62,082 nucleotides of DNA. Origin: RGIG3102 sp964649845 (GTDB lineage: Bacteria; Bacillota; Clostridia; Oscillospirales; Ruminococcaceae). Position numbers and translations under genes: made by a program. Positions 33,401 to 41,395 of the stretch are shown here, in pieces. The stretch is from contig CAZYSS010000002.1 of NCBI GenBank assembly GCA_964649845.1, forward strand, positions 1 to 62,082, read 5' to 3'. The first letter of the stretch is position 1. Each line of letters begins with the position of its first letter. The notes beneath the pieces were generated by a model. That model did not search any database. It worked only from the letters and a program-made list of their open reading frames with translations, and had not been told where the DNA came from.

Positions 33401-35671
33401 ATGGAATTTGATTTCAGCCAGGAACCTGGCAAGGTATTGTGGAACAGAAATTTAAATAAAAGTGAAAAGCCATTGGTGTCTATTATCACCCCCTATTACA
33501 ATGCGGGCAAAAATATTCAGCAGACCTGCAACTGTATATTAAACCAGACATTTCCTTTTTTTGAATGGATAATTGTCAATGACGGCAGCACCAATGAAGC
33601 AGATGTTGAAATACTGGATGTAATCCGCCGTATGGACCCGAGAATCAGAGTCCTGCACAAAGAAAACGGCGGTATTTCCTCTGCAAGAAACTATGGCATA
33701 AATGCATCTGTAGCAGATTATGTGCTTCCATTGGATGGTGATGACCTGATTGAGCCAACCTTTGTGGAATACTGCTGGTGGATGCTGGAAAAAAATCCGC
33801 AGGCAGCCTGGGCATATACTGACAGTCTGGGTTTCCAGGGGCAGGAATATCTGTGGGATAAAAAATTTGACCCGATTCTCCTGAAAACAGAAAATCATCT
33901 TACACACGCTGCCTTAATCAGAAAAAAAGATTTGCTGGAAGTAGGCTGCTATACAGAAAAATATAAACACTACAATGAAGACTGGTACCTGTGGCTCAAG
34001 TTTGTCCGCGCAGGCAAATTTCCTGTGCAGGCAGGTGGCGAATACCTTATGTGGTACAGAAGAAGCGACACAGGTGTTTTCTCCATAGTAAAAAATGACA
34101 AACAGATTGCAGCAAACAACAAAAAGCTGATTGATGCAATTGCCAGTGAAATCAAAGAGCCAAGACAGCCGGTGCTTTATCCGCAGAAGTTCGGATATGG
34201 ATGGACATCTCCTGTTCTTTCCCAATGGAATAACTGCATTTACCGGCAGAAAGAAAAAACAAATGTGCTGTTCCTTGTGCCGTGGCTTGAAATGGGCGGC
34301 GCAGATAAATTCAATCTGGACCTGATTTCAGGACTGGATAAAAACAAATATGATATCGGTGTTATCACCACCATACGGAGCCAGAATGAATGGCTGCAGG
34401 AAATGAGGAAATACACACCGGATATTTTCAATATGCCAAACTTTATGGCAACAGAAGACTATGCTGAATTTGTCAGCTATTATATTAAAAGCAGAAAAAC
34501 AGATATTCTGTTTGTCAGCAATTCATATCATGGTTATTATCTTATTCCGTGGCTACGCCAGAATTTCCCTGACATTGTGATTGTGGACTATGTGCATATG
34601 GAGGAATGGTACTGGAGGAGAGGCGGTTATGCCAGAACAAGTGGTGCAGTTGCAGCTGTTACAGAAAAAACCTATGTATGCAACAGCGCCACTGAAAAAG
34701 TGATGGTAAACAGTTTTGACAGACAGTCACAGTCAATAAAAACTGTTCATATAGGTGTTGATGAAGAATATTTTGACAGAAACAAAGCTGACCCCGGTAC
34801 AGTTTATAAAGAACTGAACATATCTGCACAAAGACCGGTGGTACTGTTTATCTGTCGTCTTCATCCACAGAAGCGACCGTTCCTGATGATTGAAATAGCC
34901 AGAAAAGTGGTACAGAGCATACCTGATGTGGCTTTTGCAGTTGTGGGCAGCGGTCCACAGGAAAAAGAACTGAAAAACAAAGTGAAACAGCTTAAACTTT
35001 CAGAAAATATCTATTTCCTGGGCAGCAAAAAGGATGTGCGTCCTTATTACAGGGATGCGAAAGTCACACTTATCTGTAGTATAAAAGAGGGGCTTTCCCT
35101 TACGGCCTATGAATCCTGCTCAATGGGGGTTCCTGTGGTGTCTGCAGATGTGGGCGGCCAGGGTGATCTGATAGATAGCCGGGTAGGTGCGCTTATTCCG
35201 TTTGCAGAAGATGAAGCTGCTGATTTTGACAACAGGACTTTCAGCCGGGAAGAAATTTCTCTGTACGCAGATGCTGTTGTCAGATTGCTTGAAGACAAGC
35301 AGCTGTGGGAAAATGCATCCGCCAACTGCAGGAATAAAATTGAAAACGGCTTTAGAATAAAAGATATGATAAACTGCCTGGATGCAGAGTTTGACTTTTT
35401 ACTGAGCGATAAAGAAGCAAAAGCGAAAAGAAATCAGGCATCCCTGGCACTTCAGACGGTTTCTCCGTTGGCCGGGGAACTGTTTCTGATGGAGATGCAG
35501 AACCAGAGCGCAGAAGATAACAGCGGTATAAACCTTTCAAAATATCCGCTGAAAGTTTTGATTAAAAAAGGTATACCTTGGGTGTTGCGCAAGATAAAAA
35601 ATCTGATAAAGAAGATATTGAAAAGATATTTTCCGTTTCTGGTGAAAATTATAAAGAGGGTTAGAAATTGA
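33401..35671 (+). CDS. Two-domain glycosyltransferase (GT2 + GT4)
   Basis: A 756-residue cytoplasmic protein. Residues about 20-260 are a GT2 domain (VSIITPYYNAGKNIQQTC, WIIVNDGSTNEADVEI, YVLPLDGDDLIEP with the DxD-like metal site, HYNEDWYLWLKFVRAG). Residues about 285-680 are a GT4 GT-B domain (NVLFLVPWLEMGGADKFNLD, then VVLFICRLHPQKRP, VVGSGPQEKELKN, the E-x7-E-like SIKEGLSLTAYESCSMGVPV). The last 40 residues are strongly basic and amphipathic (KKGIPWVLRKIKNLIKKILK), probably a membrane-binding tail. GAGG overlaps the stop of the GT8 gene. A fused pair would add two sugars in sequence to one acceptor. The substrates are unknown. Confidence 0.92.
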   Translation: MEFDFSQEPGKVLWNRNLNKSEKPLVSIITPYYNAGKNIQQTCNCILNQTFPFFEWIIVNDGSTNEADVEILDVIRRMDPRIRVLHKENGGISSARNYGINASVADYVLPLDGDDLIEPTFVEYCWWMLEKNPQAAWAYTDSLGFQGQEYLWDKKFDPILLKTENHLTHAALIRKKDLLEVGCYTEKYKHYNEDWYLWLKFVRAGKFPVQAGGEYLMWYRRSDTGVFSIVKNDKQIAANNKKLIDAIASEIKEPRQPVLYPQKFGYGWTSPVLSQWNNCIYRQKEKTNVLFLVPWLEMGGADKFNLDLISGLDKNKYDIGVITTIRSQNEWLQEMRKYTPDIFNMPNFMATEDYAEFVSYYIKSRKTDILFVSNSYHGYYLIPWLRQNFPDIVIVDYVHMEEWYWRRGGYARTSGAVAAVTEKTYVCNSATEKVMVNSFDRQSQSIKTVHIGVDEEYFDRNKADPGTVYKELNISAQRPVVLFICRLHPQKRPFLMIEIARKVVQSIPDVAFAVVGSGPQEKELKNKVKQLKLSENIYFLGSKKDVRPYYRDAKVTLICSIKEGLSLTAYESCSMGVPVVSADVGGQGDLIDSRVGALIPFAEDEAADFDNRTFSREEISLYADAVVRLLEDKQLWENASANCRNKIENGFRIKDMINCLDAEFDFLLSDKEAKAKRNQASLALQTVSPLAGELFLMEMQNQSAEDNSGINLSKYPLKVLIKKGIPWVLRKIKNLIKKILKRYFPFLVKIIKRVRN

Positions 35672-35847
35672 AGAACACAGATTATGAGCAATTGCAGGCT
35701 GCTTATGAAAGACTGCACAATGACTATTCATATTTGTTTTCCCAGTATGAAAATATCAAAGCAAAGGCCGATGAACTGGAGAAGCTTGCTTTGAAAAAGG
35801 ATATGAAAATATGGGAAATGCAGCTGGAAATCAGCAAGCTGAAATAG
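35668..35847 (+). CDS. Small coiled-coil protein
   Basis: A 59-residue reading frame from TTG 35668, which overlaps the stop codon of the GT2+GT4 gene (TTGA), so translation is probably coupled. The protein is almost wholly a predicted coiled coil (YEQLQAAYERLHNDYSYLF, IKAKADELEKLALKKD, MQLEISKLK). It ends at TAG 35845. Reading through that amber would add YLELKNIKES, also helix-like, before TGA at 35880, three bases before the next gene. It resembles in kind the coiled-coil gene that follows the other large transferase at 43854. A scaffold or oligomerisation partner for the transferases is a guess. Confidence 0.6.
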   Translation: MKNTDYEQLQAAYERLHNDYSYLFSQYENIKAKADELEKLALKKDMKIWEMQLEISKLK

Positions 35848-35883
35848 TATTTGGAATTGAAGAATATCAAAGAAAGTTGAACT

Positions 35884-37377
35884 ATGATTAATGAAAATAT
35901 AATGGTCAGTGTAATAGTGCCGGTGTATAACGTGGAGCCATTTTTGGAAAAGTGTATCGGGTCTGTGCTGGCACAGACTATGCCGGATTTTGAGCTTATT
36001 CTGGTTGACGACGGCTCTACTGACTCAAGTGGGAAAATCTGCGATGAATATCTGCTGAAAGACAGCAGAATAAAAGTGATTCACAAACCAAATGGAGGTC
36101 TCAGTTCTGCACGCAATGCAGGTCTGGATATCGCCCAAGGCAAGTACATATATTTTTTGGACAGCGATGATTATATAAACCCTGTCCTTCTGGAAAAAAC
36201 CATTTCCGTCATGGAAGAGAAGCAGTGCGACTGGCTGGGCTTTGGCATGATAAAGGAAAATCCGAAAGGTGAACAGATAGAGAAAATCGGCTTCAAACCA
36301 AAGGAATTAAAAATTGCATCAGAAAAAGAAAGAATGCAATTTCTTCTGCAATATTTTCTGAATTACAGAATGGGCTGGGAAGCGTGGAATCATGTTTTCA
36401 GAAAAGATATAATCACAGAGCACAATCTCAGATTTGTTAGCGAAAGGGAAATTTTTTCAGAAGACCTGCTGTTTTCCTTTATGTACTGGCTTTATGCGGA
36501 AAGTTGTATTATACTGCCGGAAATGTACTATCATTACATTCAGCGCACAGACTCATTGATGGGGCAGAGCAAGTCCATAAATATATTGCCGAAGATTCAT
36601 AAACTGTGTGTGGAAGCATACAATGCTGTTTCAGCTTCAGGTCTGCAGACTGTTAAAGACAACTTTGAAATAATATATTTTCATTTGCTTGAATGGCAGA
36701 CCAGACCATATATAACAGACAGAGGTATCGACTGGGTAAAACAGGAGCTGCTTAAACTGGACTATACATATTTTTTGCCTGCTGATTATCGCGATTTGCA
36801 GCTTTTGTACAGAGAAAGAATGAAAGAATATGGCTGCTATGACGGTGTCATCAGTGTTGTTATTCCTCTTTTGCCGGGATGTGATACTTCACATATCGAA
36901 AAATATATTGAAAACATCACTTTGCAAAGCCTGCAGAAACTTGATATCATCCTGCTGAACGATGGCAATACAGGTCTGGAATACAATGATATACGTGTAA
37001 GAAATATACCCGTGGAAGATTTTTCAGCGGACAATATTATTCGAACTGTTTTTGACGAATGTTACGGCGAATACATATGGTTTGCAGATATTGATTCAGA
37101 AATACCTGAAGACTTTCTTGAGGGTGCAGCAGACACAATCAAGTACAATGACTGCGGTACTGTGATTTATACAGACTCAACTGCAGATTTTGTGGATATG
37201 GCATCATTGCCTGCCCGTATAAATCTAAGAAGACTTGTTTATAACTCTTATTTCAACAAAATCATTTTCAGAAAAAACCTGCTTAGACAGAGCGGATTAT
37301 ATAATATGAAAAACCTGCAAAAATACTGGGCTGATATTGTATTATCAGACCATGTAATTGTGGTGAAGGAAAGGTAA
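35884..37377 (+). CDS. Glycosyltransferase with two GT2 domains (second degenerate)
   Basis: A 497-residue protein. Residues about 1-230 form a complete GT2 domain: VSVIVPVYNVEPFLEKCIGS, LILVDDGSTDSSGKICDEY, PNGGLSSARNAGLDIAQGKY and YFLDSDDYINP carrying the metal-binding acidic motif, with EDLLFSFMYW as the catalytic region. A second GT2-like core (about residues 320-440) shows ISVVIPLLPGCDTSHIEKYI, IILLNDGNTG and YIWFADIDSEIPEDF, but it is short and lacks a clear acceptor part, so it may be non-catalytic. Translation probably couples to the preceding small gene, because no good ribosome binding site stands before ATG. Confidence 0.9.
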   Translation: MINENIMVSVIVPVYNVEPFLEKCIGSVLAQTMPDFELILVDDGSTDSSGKICDEYLLKDSRIKVIHKPNGGLSSARNAGLDIAQGKYIYFLDSDDYINPVLLEKTISVMEEKQCDWLGFGMIKENPKGEQIEKIGFKPKELKIASEKERMQFLLQYFLNYRMGWEAWNHVFRKDIITEHNLRFVSEREIFSEDLLFSFMYWLYAESCIILPEMYYHYIQRTDSLMGQSKSINILPKIHKLCVEAYNAVSASGLQTVKDNFEIIYFHLLEWQTRPYITDRGIDWVKQELLKLDYTYFLPADYRDLQLLYRERMKEYGCYDGVISVVIPLLPGCDTSHIEKYIENITLQSLQKLDIILLNDGNTGLEYNDIRVRNIPVEDFSADNIIRTVFDECYGEYIWFADIDSEIPEDFLEGAADTIKYNDCGTVIYTDSTADFVDMASLPARINLRRLVYNSYFNKIIFRKNLLRQSGLYNMKNLQKYWADIVLSDHVIVVKER

Positions 37378-37380
37378 GGA

Positions 37381-38457
37381 ATGAAAGTTTCAGACAGAAA
37401 AAACAGAATAGGCGTGGGCAGTTTCAATTTTATCAAAGGATTAACAATGTTATTAATAATTCTGGGACATATGGTGCCTCGTTATCATATAGAAAGTATC
37501 CTACCATTGCAATTATTGTTTTTAATGGCATATCCTTTTCGTAATGGATTAAACCGAATGTTTTTTATTGTAGCGGGCTACACCTTTAAGGAAACAGATA
37601 TAAAACCGATGCTGAAAAAGACATTTTACTATCTGGTGAAGCCATTTATACTGGTTGGTATAATAGTTACATTTTTATCTCCTGTAATTCACTACCTTAA
37701 TTTTAAACATATGCCCTCTGCAATTAACGTAGGTTTTAGATATTTCCTGACTTTTTTATTCGGAATGCCGGTATCTGGAAGAACAGTTTTCGGCTATGAA
37801 CTGTATGACTGTTCAGTAGTGTGGTTTCTGCTTGCTGTATTTTTAGCTACAAATATGCTGAATATGATATTGAAAATTCAAAAAGAAATTATAAGGTTAC
37901 TTGCAGTCATTTTGATATTTTGTAGTGGATTTGTATTTTACAAATTAGATTTCACTTATTTTTGTATTCAGCAAGGATTAACGGCAATAGTGTATTATTA
38001 TTGGGGATATTTGCTTAAAAGATATCAACTACTCGACGAAAGCAAAAGAACAAGATATTGTTTTGCAATAATGTTGACTATTACGATAATTTACAGCGTT
38101 TATGGTGATGAGAAATTAATATACACAAATATTATATATCGGTTAATCGATTACATTGTGGCTCTTTTTTCAGGTACTGTATTAATGCTAATAGGGTTGT
38201 GGATTAATAATATTGATTTTATACTTATAGATAAAATTAAAAACATAGGGATGTATACGTATTGGATAATGTGTATTCATAGTATAGAAATGATTTGTAT
38301 ACCATGGTACAGGTTGACCGATGCAATGGCTGAACATCAGGCACTGGCTTTTCTTGTTGAGATATCAGTAAAAACAGTAATTTTTGTTGTTTCCTTAACA
38401 ATAATAAAGAGAATTTCTGTACAACGAGCAAAAAAGAAGATTATAAAACTCACTTAA
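37381..38457 (+). CDS. Acyltransferase-3 family membrane protein, copy 1
   Basis: A 358-residue protein with about ten transmembrane helices. The N-terminal FNFIKGLTMLLIILGH holds the conserved catalytic-type His of the acyltransferase-3 (PF01757) family at the end of helix 1, and the last third has YWIMCIHSIEMICIPWYRL. The family moves acyl groups (often acetyl or succinyl) onto sugars at the membrane. It starts 3 bases after the preceding GT gene. Base composition is visibly richer in A and T than the flanking transferases, as for the next three genes. It is paralogous to the next gene along its whole length. Confidence 0.9.
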   Translation: MKVSDRKNRIGVGSFNFIKGLTMLLIILGHMVPRYHIESILPLQLLFLMAYPFRNGLNRMFFIVAGYTFKETDIKPMLKKTFYYLVKPFILVGIIVTFLSPVIHYLNFKHMPSAINVGFRYFLTFLFGMPVSGRTVFGYELYDCSVVWFLLAVFLATNMLNMILKIQKEIIRLLAVILIFCSGFVFYKLDFTYFCIQQGLTAIVYYYWGYLLKRYQLLDESKRTRYCFAIMLTITIIYSVYGDEKLIYTNIIYRLIDYIVALFSGTVLMLIGLWINNIDFILIDKIKNIGMYTYWIMCIHSIEMICIPWYRLTDAMAEHQALAFLVEISVKTVIFVVSLTIIKRISVQRAKKKIIKLT

Positions 38458-38555
38458 TAAATAAAAGCATATTGTGCAATTTCTTTGGTCAGTAGAATAT
38501 TTTCAATCTGATTACGACAGAGTTTATACAGTGGTTAAAAGGAGAAATAATTTAA

Positions 38556-39626
38556 GTGAATAAAAGAGATACAATTAACATCGCAAGTTTTAATATTATA
38601 AAAGGTTTTGCAATGACTATTGTGATCATAGCACATATGTTGTTCAATTATAATTATGTTGATATAGCTGGAGTTTTTCCACTGAATATACTATTAGAGT
38701 TTTTGAAGTCAGGAGTTGTGCCAGTATTTTTTTTGGTAAGCGGATTTGGTTTTAAAGAAAGACCAGTTAAAACGATGGTGAAAAAAACTTTTTCGGAATT
38801 TGTTATCCCATATATAAAAGTTATGATTGTGATTACACTACTTTTCCCATTGTGTCACTATATATCATACAGATGGTGGTTAGGTGCAATACAGGAAACC
38901 ATCAAATATACGATAGCCTTTTTGTTGGGAATACCAAAATACGGAAAAGAATTGTTTGGATTAACTCTTTATTGGAATACACCTGTATGGTTTTTTTTGG
39001 CATTGTTTATCGCGATAAATGTTTTAAATATATTGCTGAAAATAAAAAATGCGTATATTAGACATATTGCTCTTTTATTGATACTATTTACAGGTTTTTT
39101 GTTGCTGAACCACAATTTTAATTATTATTGTATACCACAGGGGTTTCTAGCTACAGGCTTTTGTTATGTTGGATTTCTAATAAAAAAATATAAATTCTTC
39201 ACTTTTCCTAACAATAATAGAATAATATGGGTATTTATAGCAATTTTTGCGATATGGCAATGTATATACAGTGAATTCAATTTGGCAGATGGTGTTTTCA
39301 AACATGGGATTTTAAGCTATATAGGTGCAGCATGCGTAAGTGTTTTGCTTATGGTTGCAGGATTGTATTTCGGCAATATTGATAATCCTTTATGCGATAT
39401 GTTTGGAAATATAGGTTATTATTCTTACTGGATAATGTGTGTACACTCTGTTGAGTCCACGTGTATACCATGGTATAGATTGCAGGAATTAGTATGGTTA
39501 CCAGATATAGTTATTTTCATTATGGAAATATCTTTAAAAATTATTATAATATGGTGTGCTTGTCGGATTATAAAAAAAATATTCATTTTAAAAAATATGA
39601 GAAAATTGACGATTGATACAAAATAG
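38556..39626 (+). CDS. Acyltransferase-3 family membrane protein, copy 2
   Basis: A 356-residue polytopic protein starting at GTG 38556 with AAAAGGAGAAA. It shares the sequence plan of the preceding copy: FNIIKGFAMTIVIIAHM (His at the end of helix 1), VPVFFLVSGFGFKE, VKTMVKKTFSEFVIPY, WNTPVWFFLALFIAINVLN, and YWIMCVHSVESTCIPWYRL near the C-terminus. The two are tandem paralogues that have diverged well beyond recent duplication. Two copies suggest two acyl acceptors, two positions on one glycan, or a heterodimer. The region 38458-38555 between them is AT-rich and without features. Confidence 0.9.
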   Translation: MNKRDTINIASFNIIKGFAMTIVIIAHMLFNYNYVDIAGVFPLNILLEFLKSGVVPVFFLVSGFGFKERPVKTMVKKTFSEFVIPYIKVMIVITLLFPLCHYISYRWWLGAIQETIKYTIAFLLGIPKYGKELFGLTLYWNTPVWFFLALFIAINVLNILLKIKNAYIRHIALLLILFTGFLLLNHNFNYYCIPQGFLATGFCYVGFLIKKYKFFTFPNNNRIIWVFIAIFAIWQCIYSEFNLADGVFKHGILSYIGAACVSVLLMVAGLYFGNIDNPLCDMFGNIGYYSYWIMCVHSVESTCIPWYRLQELVWLPDIVIFIMEISLKIIIIWCACRIIKKIFILKNMRKLTIDTK

Positions 39627-39685
39627 ATGGATAAAAGGATTAATTTTATATACCGATAATATATAGGTTAAAAGGAGAAATATAA

Positions 39686-41137
39686 ATGTCAAAAAATAAT
39701 GGAATAGTATCAGATTTATTAAACAGTTTTATGAAAGCAGATAAAAACACTATAGCGTTCTCTATTTCAAAAGGAGAAAACATAGAAGATATTACATATC
39801 ATCAGTTTGTTGACGATATATTGAAAAAAGCAGCTTTATTGCGAGATAATAATGTGATAGGAAAACATGTCGCGTTGATAGGAGTAAACGGTTATGATTG
39901 GGTTGTTACTTTTTTCTCTCTTGCGATTACCAAAAATGTGATGGTCTTATTAAACCAAATGCTTCCTGAAGATATGTTGCAGGCACAGTGCGAAAAAGCG
40001 GATGTATCGATTGTAATAGGTGACAGTGACATTATTGATAATCTTAAAAAATGTGATTTTTCATGTGAATATTATAAATTTGATGAAATAAAAGGATATT
40101 CAGAAGAAGTTACATTGGATAGTTTCGATTTCAATCGTCCGCATGACGATACAATGATTTTGATATTTACCAGTGGGACAACAGGTAAAAGTAAAGCAGT
40201 AGAAATTACTGTTAGCAATTTTAAACATAGTATTGTTGCTATGGATAAAGTTTTTGATTCTGAATATAGAGATTGTACAATTTCAACATTACCAAGATAT
40301 CATATTGCAGGGTTGATTGAACTTATAGGTCTGCTTAATAATCATAAAAAACTCTGTATAGGTAGAGGTTTGAAATATTTGATTTTGGATATTCCGGTAT
40401 TTAACCCTACTTATATGGCGTTGGTTCCAGCTATGGTAGAAAATCTTTTGAAATTGTTGAAAATAACTTCAACAGAAGAAGGACGAAAAAAAATACTTGG
40501 GAATAATCTGAAAAAAATTACTGTGGCAGGTGCAAATCTTAAAAAAGAAACAGCTGAAGCTATGTTGAATATGGGGTTTGTTCTGGAAAGTACATATGCA
40601 ATGTCAGAAACAACCGGAAATGGCACATGGGGAGCTTTGGATAGCAATCGTACAAATACTGTTGGAAAAGTTTATGGAGATGCAGAGTTCGCTATTGAAG
40701 ATGGAGAAATAGTCATCAAAGGGCCGTATAATATGAAAGGATATTATAAAGAGCCTGAAGAAACAGCAAAAGTGCTAATAGATGGTTGGATGCATACAGG
40801 GGATTTAGGTTATTTTGATGAAGAGGGATATCTTTATATTACCGGCAGAAAGAAAAATATCATTATTCTTCCTAACGGAGAAAATGTAAGTCCGGAAGAA
40901 GTGGAAGAAGTGCTTTATAGAAATAATATTATTTTGGAATGTATGGTTTACAATGAAAAAAAAGGCATTTGTGCTGATATATACACAGAAAAACCTGAAC
41001 TGGCAAAAAAAGCAGTTAGGGCTTATAATGAAACAGTGCCTAAATATCGTCAGATATATAAAGTAAACTATTTTGACACTCCGCTGGAAAAAACTGGTTC
41101 AGGAAAGATAAAGAGAAAGGAAAATGTATATGTATAA
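39686..41137 (+). CDS. AMP-forming acyl (or aminoacyl) ligase, ANL superfamily
   Basis: A 483-residue adenylate-forming enzyme. Core motifs are LIFTSGTTGKSKAVEIT (P-loop, about residue 160), PRYHIAGLIELIG, ESTYAMSETTGNGTWG (adenine site), GWMHTGDLGYFDEEGYLYIT (ribose Asp), GRKKNIIILPNGENVSPEEV (hinge) and EKTGSGKIKRKENV with the catalytic C-terminal Lys in GSGKIKR. An excellent AAAAGGAGAAA site precedes the ATG. The acyl carrier protein gene overlaps its 3' end, so the ligase most likely activates an acid and loads it on that carrier, as DltA does for D-alanine on DltC. The acid itself cannot be predicted. Confidence 0.93.
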   Translation: MSKNNGIVSDLLNSFMKADKNTIAFSISKGENIEDITYHQFVDDILKKAALLRDNNVIGKHVALIGVNGYDWVVTFFSLAITKNVMVLLNQMLPEDMLQAQCEKADVSIVIGDSDIIDNLKKCDFSCEYYKFDEIKGYSEEVTLDSFDFNRPHDDTMILIFTSGTTGKSKAVEITVSNFKHSIVAMDKVFDSEYRDCTISTLPRYHIAGLIELIGLLNNHKKLCIGRGLKYLILDIPVFNPTYMALVPAMVENLLKLLKITSTEEGRKKILGNNLKKITVAGANLKKETAEAMLNMGFVLESTYAMSETTGNGTWGALDSNRTNTVGKVYGDAEFAIEDGEIVIKGPYNMKGYYKEPEETAKVLIDGWMHTGDLGYFDEEGYLYITGRKKNIIILPNGENVSPEEVEEVLYRNNIILECMVYNEKKGICADIYTEKPELAKKAVRAYNETVPKYRQIYKVNYFDTPLEKTGSGKIKRKENVYV

Positions 41138-41366
41138 CGAAATATTAGAGAAAGTTATTTCTATCTTATCACAGATTTCTGAAGTTGATGAGATTACGGA
41201 AGACAGCGAACTTCTGGATGATTTGGATATAGATTCTATGAATTTATTGGTGCTGCTCTCCAGTATGGAAGCAGTTTTCAATATTAAAATATCAGAAAAA
41301 GATATGAGAAAGATGTATACTGTCGGGGATATAGCAGATGTAATACAAAGCCTGACAGAAAAATAA
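41130..41366 (+). CDS. Acyl carrier protein
   Basis: A 78-residue carrier protein. The phosphopantetheine attachment site is the Ser of DLDIDSMNLLVLLSSME (DSM, near residue 37), and the four-helix pattern and length are typical. ATG 41130 is favoured because AGAAAGG lies 9 bases upstream. ATG 41124 (two residues longer) is too close to it. It overlaps the ligase stop codon (ATGTATAA), a sign that the two proteins are made in balance. This looks like a dedicated carrier for the ligase rather than the fatty-acid-synthesis ACP, as no fab genes are near. Confidence 0.93.
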   Translation: MYNEILEKVISILSQISEVDEITEDSELLDDLDIDSMNLLVLLSSMEAVFNIKISEKDMRKMYTVGDIADVIQSLTEK

Positions 41367-41395
41367 TCTGCAGTTATATAATAGAGGAACAAAAG

